The notes under the pieces: model-generated | The model's input: only the letters and a program-made list of their open reading frames with translations | Databases searched by the model: none | What the model was told of the DNA's origin: nothing | From: Alnus glutinosa | Taxonomy: Eukaryota > Streptophyta > Magnoliopsida > Fagales > Betulaceae | Length of the DNA stretch: 64,000 nt | Reading direction: 5' to 3' | NCBI RefSeq assembly: GCF_958979055.1 | Contig: NC_084888.1 | Location: 34,219,804 to 34,283,803, forward strand | In this document: one piece after another, positions 12,201 to 22,879 of the stretch | Numbering within the stretch: the stretch's first letter is position 1 | How the letters are laid out: each line of letters starts with the position of its first letter | Position numbers and translations under genes: made by a program

Positions 12201-13746
12201 TGGATCCTCCGGATAAGCTACCTTTAACTCTTCTATCCATGTTGGATTACTTATACTGATGGCCTAATTTTGTGCTGTGTTACTGTCTGCATCTTCTGTT
12301 TGCATGATTGCCTGCTGAGTTGGGAATTCTGATGGATCTGATGTATGAATTCTGGATAGTGCATCCGCTGCCTTGTTCTTTTTTCCTTGTTTATACTCCA
12401 CCTCAAAGTCAAAACCTAGTAACTTAGAAACCCACCTCTGCTGAGTCGGGGTACCAATTCTTTGTTGTAGCAGATGCTTTAATGCTTGCTAATCTGTTTT
12501 GACTTTGAACTTGTGCCCTAGGAGGTAATGCCTCCACTTCTGTACTGCTGACACCAAAGCTAACAGCTCCTTCTCATAGGTGGATAAGAGCAAATTCCTT
12601 CCCTTGAGTCTGTGACTGTAATAGGCTATAGGCTTGCCTTCTTGCATTAAAACAGCCCCTAATCCCTCCCCTGATGCATCACATTCTATTAGGAAAGGTT
12701 TAGAGAAATCAGGTAAGCCTAATACCGGAGGAGTTGTCATAACCTCTTTAAGCCTATTAAAGGCAATGTTGGCCCCTTCATTCCACTGGAAAGACTCCTT
12801 TTTCAGCAGGGAAGTTAGTGGAGCTGCAATCCCCCCATATCCTTGAACAAATTTTCTGTAGTACCCTGTTAAGCCAAGGAATCCCCTCAAGGCTTTAGGA
12901 GTTTTAGGAATGGGCCAGTTGGTCACGGTTGTGATTTTTTCCAGATCTGCCTTCACCCCTTCTTCTAAAATTAGATGTCCTAAGTACTCCACCTCTTGTT
13001 TACCAAAGGCACATTTGGATAGCTTAACATATAACTAGTGGGTTTTTTAGGATCTCCATAACCAACTTTAGGTGTTTAAGGTGGTTTGTGAAGTTTTTGA
13101 TGTAGATAAGGATATCGTCAAAAAAAACTAACACAAATTTCTTCAAATAAGATTTAAACAGGTTATTCATAAGGCTTTGGAAGGTAGAAGAGGCATTAGT
13201 GAGGCCAAAAGGCATCACTAGGAATTTGTAGTGACCTTCGTGTATTCTAAAAGCAGTCTTAGGTATGTCATGGGGATCCATTCTGATTTGATGGTATCCC
13301 GACCTTAGATCTAGCTTAGAAAATAACACAGCTCCATGCAATTCATCTAACAATTCATCAATATTAGGAATGTGATACTTATCTTTCATTGTCCCCTTGT
13401 TGAGGGCCCGATAATCTACACACATTCGCCAGCTGCCATTCGCCTTTCTAACCAATAGGACTGGTGATGAATAGGGACTTTGGCTGGGCCGCACAACCCC
13501 TGATTTCAGCATGTCTCGCACTTGCTTTTCTATTTCCTCTTTTTGGTAGTAAGGGTACCGGTAAGGTCTTGCACTTGTCGGCTGAACTCCTTCTAGGAGG
13601 TTGATCTTGTGATCATGACTCCTAGTAGGGGGCAGCTCGGTTGATTCTTCAAAGACCCCTTTGAATTCTTGTAGGAGTTGATAAATGGCAGGATGTGCAT
13701 TGGTTGGTTTCTTGGGATTCCCTGCAATCACTATTTGTACCCACAC
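12201..13746 (-). pseudogene. Ty3 reverse transcriptase and RNase H, broken
   Basis: Residues of the RT core are visible: a [11 protein letters not shown] block, MPFGLTNAS, and the catalytic [10 protein letters not shown] (FDD in place of YXDD, usual in gypsy elements). The frame breaks near 13024, picks up in another frame at 12992 (MEYLGHLILEEGVK), and runs into RNase H (ECDASGEGLGAVLMQ, TYEKELLALV) until a TAG at 12489-12491 after KVKTD. Further in-frame continuation to the integrase (12488-12201) contains at least one more stop near 12266. No working polymerase can be made from this copy. Confidence 0.88.
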
Positions 13747-13759
13747 TTCTTTACACGTG

Positions 13760-14095
13760 CTACCACGATTTTTGCAAATAGATTTGGCCTCCTCTATGGT
13801 GGATTCTGTTTGGTCTCATCCCCTGCAGCTGCAATTCTTTTTCTCCTAGCTGGAATTTCATGGTAAGCTCAACAAAGTCCCATAGGATAGGACCTAGGAG
13901 TCTTAACCAATCAACTCCTAAGACTAGGTCACATCCCCCTAAGGTAAGCAAGTAGAGTTTAGGATTAAAGGAATAACCTTGCATGAATACCTGGACTGCC
14001 GCACAGTAACCTTGGCAAGGGACTGAATCTCCATTGGCTACTTTAACTGACAACGTTTGTCTCATGGACTGGTAGTTTGGCCTTCTTTGCCACAT
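13760..14095 (-). pseudogene. Ty3 aspartic protease region, frameshifted
   Basis: The second half of the retropepsin-like domain (LVLGVDWLRLLGPI motif) is open here but lies in a different frame from the catalytic LIDTGSTHSF motif at about 14125, which is in the gag frame. Another frame change occurs before RT near 13750. The two frame changes are taken as decay. Confidence 0.8.
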
Positions 14096-15443
14096 TTGGA
14101 TCTAGGAAGCTATGAGTACTTCCCGTGTCAATGAGGATCACGACTTCTAGATGGTTCATAGTTTTAGGTGCTGGGGCTCCCACAATGGCATGAAGAGAAA
14201 TTTCCAACAGCTCCTCTTCTTCCTCTTGCTCCTCCCACGCCTCCCCTGTTTGAATTTGCCCATCCTGCTCTGCTGGGGCAGCAACCTCTTCGACCTCCAG
14301 TCCTTCCAGCAAATAAACTTTGGGCCTGCTACACTTATGGCCTATGTGATATTTGTCATCACAGTAGTAACAAAGCCCTTTTTCCCTGCGCTCTTGCATC
14401 TGATTAGAGGAAATCCTTTTGATGGGCAAATTGGGGCGTTTTACCACATTATTTTGGAAAGGCATATTGCGGTCGGGGTAAAGGAGGTTGAAGCCTACAT
14501 TTCTGGTGGCTGTGGGGAAAATGGGGTTTGAGGGGTTGGAAAGGGTAAGGGGAACATTAAGTTTAGGGAAAGATGGCTTACTGTTTGACTGATTTGTAGG
14601 GTTCCAAGGGGGAGCTCTAGCACTTCTATTTCTCCTCCAAACTTCTTCTTCTTGCAGCCTAGTGAGTCCAAACGCTGCTGGTAGGTTTGGTGGCTTTAGC
14701 ATGGTTACCATGAACCTCACCTTTTCCTTCAACCCACTGATGAATGAGCTCACTTTGAACTCCTTCGTTATCCCTGAAATTCTGTTTGACAAGACTTCAA
14801 ATTGGTATTGATAGTCTTCCACTGTTGTTGTTTGGAAGAGCTTAGTGAAAGCTCCAACAGGATCATCATATGCTGATGGTGCGAATCTTGTTTTGAGTGC
14901 TACTACAAATTCATCCCACTTAGTCACTGGTGCGGATTCCATTAACCAATTGTACCACTGTAGTGCTTGTCCCTCCATGTGAAATGCTAAAATTGGTACC
15001 TTTTGATTGTCTGGAATTTGACCATAGGAAAAGAATTGTTGAGCCTTGAGAACCCAATCGATTGGATCAGCCCCATCGAATTTTGGGAACTCCAACTGAA
15101 CTGCCTTGGCCTGAATTCCTCCTCCCTCCGGAACTGCTGTAGACTCCACGTCCATGGTGTTTTTGCTGCCACTAGTCTCTCCTAAGACAAGTTCATTGTC
15201 TTTGTTGGGCTGAACATGATCTTTGTTTTTGTTGGGCTGCATCGGTGATGAGTCCAGTGCTGGTAATCGTTTGAGGATCTCCTCAAGGGTGGTTTGGGTG
15301 CTGGTCTAGAACGCTGCAGTACTTGTTTGGGACACAGTAGTGCTGGCCTTGAATTCTTTGTACTCTTCTCGAAATTCCTGGTACTCTTCTCGAAATTTAG
15401 CAAGAGATTCAGTTAACTGGGATACTCTTGTACCTTCCGCCAT
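14043..15443 (-). pseudogene. Ty3 gag with zinc knuckle, broken near the N-terminus
   Basis: The likely start ATG is at 15441-15443. The frame is open for 45 codons with a repeated FREEY coiled-coil-like stretch, then meets a TAG at 15306-15308, after which the same frame stays open to 14043. It contains a capsid-like Retrotrans_gag region (ALQWYNWLMES, FISGLKEKVRFMV), one CCHC zinc knuckle (CYYCDDKYHIGHKC), and the protease active-site motif LIDTGS at its end. Composition and order are typical for plant chromoviruses. The early stop disables Gag production from this copy. Confidence 0.9.
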
Positions 15444-15458
15444 GGTCGCAAGAACGGT

Positions 15459-15470
15459 GCTCTGATACCA
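15459..15470 (-). other. Primer binding site, tRNA-iMet
   Basis: On the minus strand TGGTATCAGAGC begins two bases inside the 5' LTR. It is complementary to the 3' end of plant initiator methionine tRNA, the usual primer for Ty3 chromoviruses. Confidence 0.93.
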
Positions 15471-15472
15471 CT

Positions 15473-15941
15473 TGTTATGGGCCTAATTGTTGATTGAGGT
15501 AATAGTGCTGGAAATGAAACTGGTTTGACACTTCAAGGGGTCAATCCCTCCACTCTCTCTAACTCATGGCTAGGAGATACAAATTCAGATAAACTTTCTG
15601 ATGCTCATGAATCTGGAAATGCTGAATTAAATACAATAACTGTTGACCCACTAAGATAATTACTGGACTCCACTAACCCACTACAAAGATAACTGACCCA
15701 TACATAATAACTGCCCATAACTCCTTAACAACAGCCCACTGACCACTACTACATTATCTAAGGCTGAGATACACACACACCCCCACTCAATAAGTGGGAC
15801 ACGTGGCTGACTCCAAACTACCCCCTCTTTATCACTTCTGCACCCACTTACTTCACACGTTCACCTTCACGAAACTTCCTCTTCAGACAAGGCATACTTC
15901 ACACACTCCCTTCCGACAGCCATACACCCATGCGCATAACA
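15473..15941 (-). repeat. 5' LTR of the Ty3 element
   Basis: 469 bp, TG...CA ends, followed (plus strand) by the TTAAT duplication at 15942-15946. It contains the element's promoter region on the minus strand; I did not resolve a TATA box. Confidence 0.95.
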
Positions 15942-16430
15942 TTAATCAATACAAGATCATCCGGCCAAAATCCACAACACAGAGGGCACTCCGATCAGAT
16001 TCAGTACACGGCTAAAACAAAGGAGAAACAACACTAAACAGGAACACAAATAATCAACAGGCCGAGATACACTCCCAATCGGCTGGAACAGTGGAGAGCA
16101 ACACAAAAACTACACGGGTTCAACAAACCCATTAATCCAAATAAATTTACAATAACCCAAATTAATCCATAATAATCTTAAAATGAAATTACTAGAATTG
16201 TAAGGATTTTCTCAGAAAACTACCGGAGGTATCGCCGGAATAGTTTCTGGTTTGCCGAAAATTGCCTCACCTGGGTTCACGGCGATGACCCACCGTCGAT
16301 TTTCCGGAAATCACTCACCGTCGCTCCTCAAGATACCGGCGACTACCCAGCTCTCCCGATCTCCCTCTGCTCTTCTCGAGTCTCTCCCTCTCTGTAACTC
16401 TCTCCCTCATGATGCCTCTCTCCACCTCAG

Positions 16431-16434
<4 letters not shown>

Positions 16435-16471
<37 letters not shown>
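16435..16471. repeat. (TC)n microsatellite
   Basis: About 18 TC units followed by a purine-rich AAGAAG tract to about 16550. It lies within the probable solo LTR. Confidence 0.9.
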
Positions 16472-16473
<2 letters not shown>

Positions 16474-16602
16474 TTTGGATGGAAGAAAGAAGAAGAAAAG
16501 AGAAAGGAAGGAAGAAGAAAGAAATGAAGAGAAATATAAGAAAGAAGAAGACAGAGGTGTGCGTGAATTTCATAGGGCAGTGGGTTCTTTTTATAAAAAT
16601 AT

Positions 16603-17412
16603 GGGATAATTACACCGTTGGTCCCTGTGGTATGTCATAATTATTTTTTACTCCTTATGGTTTAAAAAGTTCATGGGAGGTCCATGTGGTAAGCAATAAT
16701 TACAAATCGATCCCTAGCGTCAAATTCCGTTAAAAATTTTCACAGATTTCGTCAAATGATATGTCAGCGCCACGTGTCTCCAATAAGATGGCGACATGTG
16801 TCCATCTTAATAAAAAAATATAAATTTATTAAAAAATAAATAAATAAACTTATTTTTAAAAAAAAAAAATTAAAATTCAAAAAAAAAAAAAGCAGCAAGG
16901 GGTGGCCTGGCCACCCCCAGTGGCAGCCGGGGGTGGCGTGCAGCCACCCCTTTAAGATCCAAGGGTGGCCCGATGGCCACCCCCGGCCACTGGGGTGGCT
17001 GCAGGCCACCCATGCCACCCCTGGGTCTTAAAGGGGTGGCCGCGCGCAACTGGGGGTGGCGCGCGGCCACCCCCAAAGGGGTGGTCCAGCCACCTCTTGC
17101 TTCCCGTTTTTCTTTTTCTTTTTTTCTTTTTTTTTTTTTTGTTTTTTTTTTTTTAAAAAAAATAAGTATTTTTATTTATTTTTTAATAATTTTTTTTTTA
17201 TTATTAAGATGGACATGTGTCGCCATCTTATCGGCGACACGTGGCGCTGACGTGTAGAGCTAACAGATTCCGTCAAAATGGTGGACGAAAAATCGACACA
17301 GGGAGTAAAACGTAATTATTGAATAGCACATGGACCTCCTATGAACTTTTTAAACCATAGGGAGTGAAAAATAATTATGGCATACCACAGGGACCAACGG
17401 TGCAATTATCCC
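16603..17412. mobile_element. Mutator-type foldback MITE, 810 bp, 9 bp TSD
   Basis: The element begins GGGATAATTACACCGTTGG and ends CAACGGTGCAATTATCCC. It is flanked by a perfect 9 bp duplication, TAAAAATAT (16594-16602 and 17413-17421), diagnostic of Mutator-like elements. The arms of about 200 bp or more are near-complementary (CATGTGTCCATCTTAA on the left mirrors TTAAGATGGACATGTG on the right), and the whole element is one large palindrome around 17000. The centre (16895-17100) is GC-rich and made of GGGGTGGC/GCCACCCC words. No transposase. It is inserted in the solo-LTR sequence. Confidence 0.9.
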
Positions 17413-18461
17413 TAAAAATATAGAATGAGATATTTCACACAAAACTTAATAGGTAAGTTTTATGAGATATTTAGTATGAGGCTTAGTTGTTTTAGCATTG
17501 GATCTTTATTATTTTAATCTAATTTATTAAGATTATAATTTAAGTTCGTTTTGAGTCTAGTTCGTTTCATTGTTAATATTATTATTTCAATAATATTATA
17601 TTACTGACAATATTATTATACTAAATAATATTGTGCTAATAATAAATATTATAATATACTAAACAGATAATATTTATTGTAAATTTAAAATAAATATTAG
17701 ACAATAATATCATACTCACCAATTTACTAGACAATTAAGTTAGTCTATTTATTTAATCAAATCACTAAGTAATATTATTAGAGTCTAATTAATAATATTC
17801 TTTATTTACAAAATCATTGTTTATAAATAAATAAGACTAAGGAATATTTATTTTCATAAATATTCATGTATTCCTTATTAATTATCGAGGATATAGTATT
17901 GTGTCAGAAGACAAATAAATTTTATCAATTATTGAATGTGAACACTGTTTCCTACAGTATCAAGCCGTTCGAGTGTCAACTCAAGACTTATCTATTTTAC
18001 TCAGTCTAAAATTCTAATTTAAGACATTTTATTTTATGACTGAAAATCTAGGACGCTACAGCTGGTGAAGGAGCAGTAGCAGAGGGGCTTGTAGAAGCTT
18101 GGGTGGGGAGGGGTGGACCAGGTAGTGGCGATTATTCTCAAAATCAATAAAAAATAATATCTGTTTAAAATAGAGAAATATTTAGAGAGTTTGATGTAGG
18201 AATGCTTTTTAAAAGTAATAGATAAAATAACAAAACTAGATTGTTCAGCTGAAATTTGGAGAAAATTTAGATAGCTCACTAGGGATGCTTTGAACTTGTG
18301 TTATATCACATGATAATTATTAAGACAAAAGTTACAAAAATTCAAGAAATAAGAGTTATAAGTACTCAAGAGCCAAAAGTTATAAGATGATAAATCAAAT
18401 TATTGTTGTTAATGTAAAAATAGAAGAGATTTAATTTGTAATGTTTAGACTATTTCTCTAA

Positions 18462-20320
18462 AAATAGTATTTTTTATATAATCAAATAAATCAAAATAAA
18501 AGATGTAACCAACAAAAAGAGTTTGACGTGTAGATATAAGTCATAAACCGAACCACCTTAATTATGTATCTCTTTCTTATTTTCATCTCTTTGTTAGATT
18601 ATGTGGGTTTGAGCGTGTTAAGGAGGAGGGAAGCGCTCCCCATTTGTTTTGTTTTTTAGATTTGTCTTTAAATAAGTGTTCTCCCAGCCTTTAGGGTTGT
18701 GGAAGTTTTTGTTCCTCCTAGGCTAGATCCGGTGGAGGTTATCTACCTCCGAGCTTTTAGGCCTTTGGAGTTGGTTTTTGTGGTTTTCTTGGTTTTCTCT
18801 GGTAGGAAGGCAACACGAGTCGTCCTCTGGGAGTTTCTGTGCCCGGCGATCTGTGGCAGTTTCTTAAATCCATCCATATGCATCTTTGAAGCCATATTTG
18901 TGATCATTCGCGGGTCCTTTCTCAACACGCGCCCTGACGTGGTGTTCGTCGTCATCCTCCGGTCCTATTGCTTCAAACCACGGCCTTGTTGGAGTTTCGG
19001 TTCCCGGTGCGTGGCCAGCACGCGCCAGGGAGTTTTCTCCCCTTCACCAGCGCGTTAGGGCCACACCCTTTCTTCCAGGTCTTAGTGGCTGGAGTTCGGT
19101 GGTCCATGGCAGTCGCTTGCTGCAGAGAGGTCTTCGGGGCTGGCGTGTGTCCTACACGCGCCATCTCTGGCGACGACAACTATCTTCCGACGGTGGCTCT
19201 GTATTTTGGTTTTCTGTTTTTGGAGTTTAGTTTTCAAAAGTTTGTCGGTGATTTTTCCGGTATTATTGGATTGTTTATGACTTGTTAGCTCGGATCAGCC
19301 CTCTTTTCTTTGTTAGATGAGCCTTTTTGTCAAAGAGTGGCTCCAATGTCTGTCCCTGTAATATTTGTGAATTTGTTGGCAGCACCCAAGTCAATTTTTT
19401 TGGCTTAATGTGTAGGGTATCGTTGTACCTCTATTCACTATATTTACCTTCGGGCCTTTCAGATTAATATATGGTAGCTTTGGTTACCTTGTTCAAAAAA
19501 AAAAAATAATAATAAATTATGTGTTTTTACAATAATTACTATATATACATATGCTTGCTTAAGTGCCAACATATCATACATTTTTTAGTATAATTATGGA
19601 ATATTCCATCCAAGTTAACGGAATCTTCTGACGGATGGGGGCAAAGTGGGTAACGATGGTAGTTGGATGCTCTCTTTTGGTCGAGGTGTCAGTTCATGAG
19701 GGCATGTTGACAATTGCTGGTAGTTGATGGGGGGGAAAAGTAATTACCCCAAAAATATTTTATGCATGAAATATCTATGTGTGACGTAGACGGCTTTATC
19801 CCAATTCCCACAGATTTGATAAACATAGACCGTACAAGAAGGTCATGAAACAGAATATAGAAACAACTCAATACCAATCTCACAGATACATTTTTGGATC
19901 AATTATCCCACAGACTTCGTTCACCTTGAAATTAAAAGACCAATAACAAGCAACACTGCCTTCATTCAACATCTTCAATTACGAACTCCTCATTAACAGT
20001 TTGGTTCCTATCCTTCTGTAGAAAGACATCAGCCAGAACAGTCTTCGATTGCAGAGAAGCCCCGAGCAATCTCACACCCTAACAACAGACCAGATAAAGG
20101 AACAATATAGTTATAATTTTATGTGTAATAATAAAGTACAAACATCTCATGACTAAAACAGTGCCCTCGTGACTTCAACGTATATCATCATCGCATGACT
20201 AAACTTTCATTCAAATATGGACACTCAAATATAACTTAATTATAATGGTTAAACAGCCTTTTTCCTTATATGGTTTTATTTTTTTTATTTTTTTGCCTCA
20301 GGTGCTTTATTTTTTTTTTA
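18462..20320. repeat. Paralogous block, copy 2
   Basis: Direct-orientation copy of about 60-1330 with 18606-19515 inserted and without the foldback element of copy 1. The segment after 19752 follows copy 1 from 769 closely, including an identical minus-strand short ORF start in both copies (MRLVLSCFYILFHD), which I take as non-coding. Confidence 0.8.
18606..19515 (+). mobile_element. Poly(A)-tailed retroinsertion with 8 bp TSD
   Basis: About 910 bp is flanked by ATTATGTG on both sides (18598-18605 and 19516-19523) and ends in an A-rich tail (about 19494-19515, A-run then AATAATAAT). The paralogous block has a single ATTATGTG at 217-224, an empty site. This is the signature of LINE-driven target-primed retroposition. 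The body is GC-richer than its flanks, has no RT domain or long ORF, and could be a 5'-truncated LINE 3' end or a retroposed non-coding transcript. I do not recognise it. Confidence 0.8.
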
Positions 20321-20325
20321 TTACT

Positions 20326-21102
20326 GCTGGTATTTGGACTATGAAAAAAGACGGAAATGATACTTCTGTCCAAATTTCTATCCAAAAACTAACGGTTGTC
20401 CATATCAGCGACACGTAACACACTTAAAAATGTGACACCTGTCCAGATGCCACGTAAGTCGCCACATCAGCACTGATATGGCTGCCACATGTTTTTTTTG
20501 TTTTTTTTTTTTAAGGCCTAAAAAAAACAAAAAAATAAAAACATTTGGGGTTGTTGACCTAACCACTCCTTTGGGCAAGATAGGGCTCCCCAGCCATGCC
20601 ACCCCCATTTTGGCGGTGGAGATGGCTGAGCCACCCCCAGTGCCGGTCTAGGATGGCCGAACCATCCCTGAGGTTTGTTCGGTAGCGGTGGTTCGGCCAC
20701 CCACAATGGCCAAATAAAAAAAATAAAAAAAAATAGGGGATTTGGCCATTGGGGGTGGCCGAACCAATGGCCAAACCCCCTAAATTTTGCTTCTTTTTCT
20801 TTTTTCTTTTTTTTTTTTTGTTTGGCTCTTGGGGGTAACCGCACCACCCCTGCGGCCCTTGGGGGTGGTTCGGCCACCCCTAAGGGCCAAACCCCTAAAA
20901 TTTTGTTTTGTTGTTTTTTATTCTTTTTGGCCTTGGGGTGGCCGCACCACCCCTAAGGGTCAAACCCTTAAAATTTTGTTTGTTTTTTTTTTTTTTTAAA
21001 TGTGGTAGCCACGTTAGCGCTAACGTGGACAACCGTTAGTTTTTTGACGAAAATTTGGACAGATGTACAATTTTCGTCTTTTTCCATAGTCTAGATACCA
21101 GC
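20326..21102. mobile_element. Foldback (MULE-like) element with GC-rich core
   Basis: The left end (GCTGGTATTTGGACTATG) and the right end, reverse-complemented (GCTGGTATCTAGACTATG), match, and the arms stay similar for about 90 bp (both contain CTAACGGTTGTCCA). The core (20550-20960) contains many GGGGTGGC/GCCACCCC words, with repeated TTGGGGGTGG units and three CCTAAAATTTTG- or CTTAAAATTTTG-like words. Target duplication is not clear, so the superfamily is inferred from its likeness to 16603-17412. Confidence 0.65.
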
Positions 21103-21214
21103 TGTGATAAAAAATGAAGCACAGTGGGCAAAATATAAAAAATAAAAATAAAAATAAATGAAACCACATGTACTAATAGCCTATTTAACCCTAATTATAA
21201 TTCAAAAGCTTAAA

Positions 21215-21380
21215 CTCATATGAATGAGTATATTTAATTATTTAATTAATAATTTAATATCTTTATTACATGTGGGCTCAAGCTCTCTTTTAAAAATAAA
21301 GGGTGAATGACTGAGATAGTGTTTAAACTCGATCAGGACATCTACTTTAATTTGATACCATGAACTTAGACATTAGAAAA
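21215..21380 (-). mobile_element. LTR/TRIM-like fragment with degenerate primer site
   Basis: TTAATTATTTAATTAAT..., a TGGGCTCAAGCTCTCTTTTA block and TTTGATACCATGAA occur in the same order as at 63715-63870, where the last motif reads GACTCTGATACCATGTT (minus strand TGGTATCAGAGTC, an initiator-Met primer site). I infer a small LTR-derived element (TRIM-like). The ends are not defined. Confidence 0.4.
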
Positions 21381-21764
21381 TGAAGAAGGTAATTAATAGA
21401 AAATTAAAAGCTTTACAGAAACTGTGTATTTACTTGATTAATAATCGATCGCATGATGGGGTTATTTATACATAGGGATTGGGAGACATAATCACGTAAT
21501 TGCATCGTGTGAGTTAATTGTGATTGTTCTATGATGGAAGTCATCATTGTAAAAAGGAGGAATCATCCTTTCTCCGTAAGCTTAGTAGATGATGGGACAA
21601 GTTTCCTCTTTTTATTTTCCGTTTTTTTCCTGAAGTAATTGAGTTCCAAATGAATGATCAATACCCCTATGCCCATGTTTTTAGGTAATATATGCTATTA
21701 CATCCCCACAAACAGCTTACAAAGAAGATCGACCAGTATTTCTATTTTTTTTTTTTATGAATAA

Positions 21765-21765
<1 letters not shown>

Positions 21766-21803
<38 letters not shown>
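21766..21803. repeat. (TAA)n microsatellite
   Basis: About twelve AAT/TAA units in a row. Confidence 0.9.
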
Positions 21804-21805
<2 letters not shown>

Positions 21806-22119
21806 CCAGTATTTCATGTCTCCAGACATGTAAAACCAGAACTACTCTTAACAAAACGAGTTTATTGTACAATATTGTTAACCAAAAAGAAAAAAGAACT
21901 GATATATAGTTGTAATGCACAGAAAGTAATAGGGGGACTGCCATACCTTAAAAGAGTATAATAGTCTCTAATTAATATAAATAGGACTAGTATAATAATG
22001 ATACACTAAGGAAAATTTACAAATTAAATAATGTTAAGAGGGTAGAAAGTTCGAGATGTACCGTGTTAATAGATCAGGAGTGCAACTAATAGAGACTATG
22101 ATATTGCTTTTTGAAATGT

Positions 22120-22780
22120 GTTTAGTGTTATTTTTTTGTATATTTTTTATACTTATTTTTTTTCAAATTTACAATTGTTTTGTAATCTATCATTAAATTT
22201 GTGAAACTCACATGTAGTAATTTATATATTTAATGGTGGATTTACACATCTCTTGCCCATCTGCATATCTCTTATACAGAGATAAACAAAAAATGTGCAA
22301 GAAAATGAAACTTATTTTAATAATTTTAACGACGTATACTATTTTTAATTCATTTTTGGTTTTTATTTTTTTTTTAATTTTTTTTATTTTTTAGCTAAAA
22401 AATGTATATTGGTTTGGTAAAGTTTTAATAAGCGTGTTGGGTTTTGAGTTTTGAAGAGATTGTTTAAAAAATAAAACCTCATAATTAATTTGGTAGGGGG
22501 CACATTTGAAAAAAAGTGTTATATGTGGGGTTAATTAACCAAAAAAAAAAAAAATCGTTTGGTAAAATATGTTTGTTAAAATTTTGTTTTATGTTCTAAA
22601 AAAAAACATTAATAAACAATTCAAAATACAAAACACTAAAAACTATTTTTATGCTTATGCCTAAATACATTGTCAAAAAATAAAAAATCTCAAAACATAT
22701 TAAGAAACATAATCCAAAAATTTAAGAGTGTTCCCCAAAAATAAAAGATAAAGAATAAAAAAAAAATTCACATTTCACAC
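22120..22780. other. AT-rich intergenic DNA, decayed repeats
   Basis: Many poly(A) and poly(T) runs and TTTGGTAAA-type words suggest decayed hAT or PIF MITEs, but I could not pair termini. No gene seen. Confidence 0.4.
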
Positions 22781-22879
22781 TCCACGATCGTTTGGCCGTT
22801 GGCGGCAGCCACTGTAGTGCTCGCCAGAGATGGTCTGGGCAGCCATTGCAGGGCTGTCGGACATTCCTACTTGCCACCG

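Larger units (their letters stand above)
10341..15941 (-). mobile_element. Ty3/gypsy chromovirus-type LTR retrotransposon, degenerate, 5601 bp
   Basis: Two 469 bp LTRs (10341-10809 and 15473-15941) start TGTTATGGGC and end CGCATAACA. The element is flanked by a perfect 5 bp duplication, TTAAT (10336-10340 and 15942-15946). On the minus strand the order is LTR, tRNA-Met primer site, gag, protease, reverse transcriptase, RNase H, integrase, chromodomain-like tail, LTR. I count about 10 differences between the LTRs (roughly 98% identity), so insertion is recent relative to the host LTR. Several stops and frameshifts break gag-pol, so it cannot be autonomous. Small size, short LTRs and the C-terminal chromodomain suggest the Reina-like group; that placement is inference. 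Confidence 0.93.
8996..18060 (-). mobile_element. Probable solo LTR of a large Ty3/gypsy element, with two nested insertions
   Basis: The segment begins TGTAACGACCCG and ends GGACGCTACA, the TG...CA form with TGTARCG inverted ends seen in long gypsy LTRs. Removing the two nested elements (10341-15946 and 16603-17421) leaves about 2.6 kb of non-coding sequence, a length seen in Del/Tekay-type LTRs. Flanks are GCCGA and GCTGG, which could be a decayed 5 bp duplication (two transitions) or unrelated. No second LTR is visible, hence 'solo'. Orientation is inferred from the TGTAGCG... start on the minus strand. Confidence 0.45.
8468..18290. mobile_element. Interrupted MITE carrying a gene fragment (Pack-type), host of a nested insertion
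   Basis: The left end (GAGCATCCTAATGA at 8468) and the right end (TCACTAGGGATGCTT ending 18290) are the two termini of the family seen intact at 8042-8373. Between them lie non-MITE, GC-richer sequence at about 8710-8995 and 18061-18130, and a 9.07 kb insertion at 8996-18060. Without the insertion the element would be about 758 bp. The non-MITE part has a coding look (see 8710-8995). Target duplication not found; the element is old. Confidence 0.6.

Noticed and set aside
14151-14531. Plus-strand ORFs opposite gag
   Set aside because: Antisense shadows of the minus-strand retrotransposon gag; no independent signal.
16764-17257. Several overlapping ORFs on both strands rich in His, Pro, Gly and Trp
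   Set aside because: They are translations of the GGGGTGGC/GCCACCCC palindrome in the foldback element and are open in many frames by composition. The same applies at 5531-5758 and 20405-20999.
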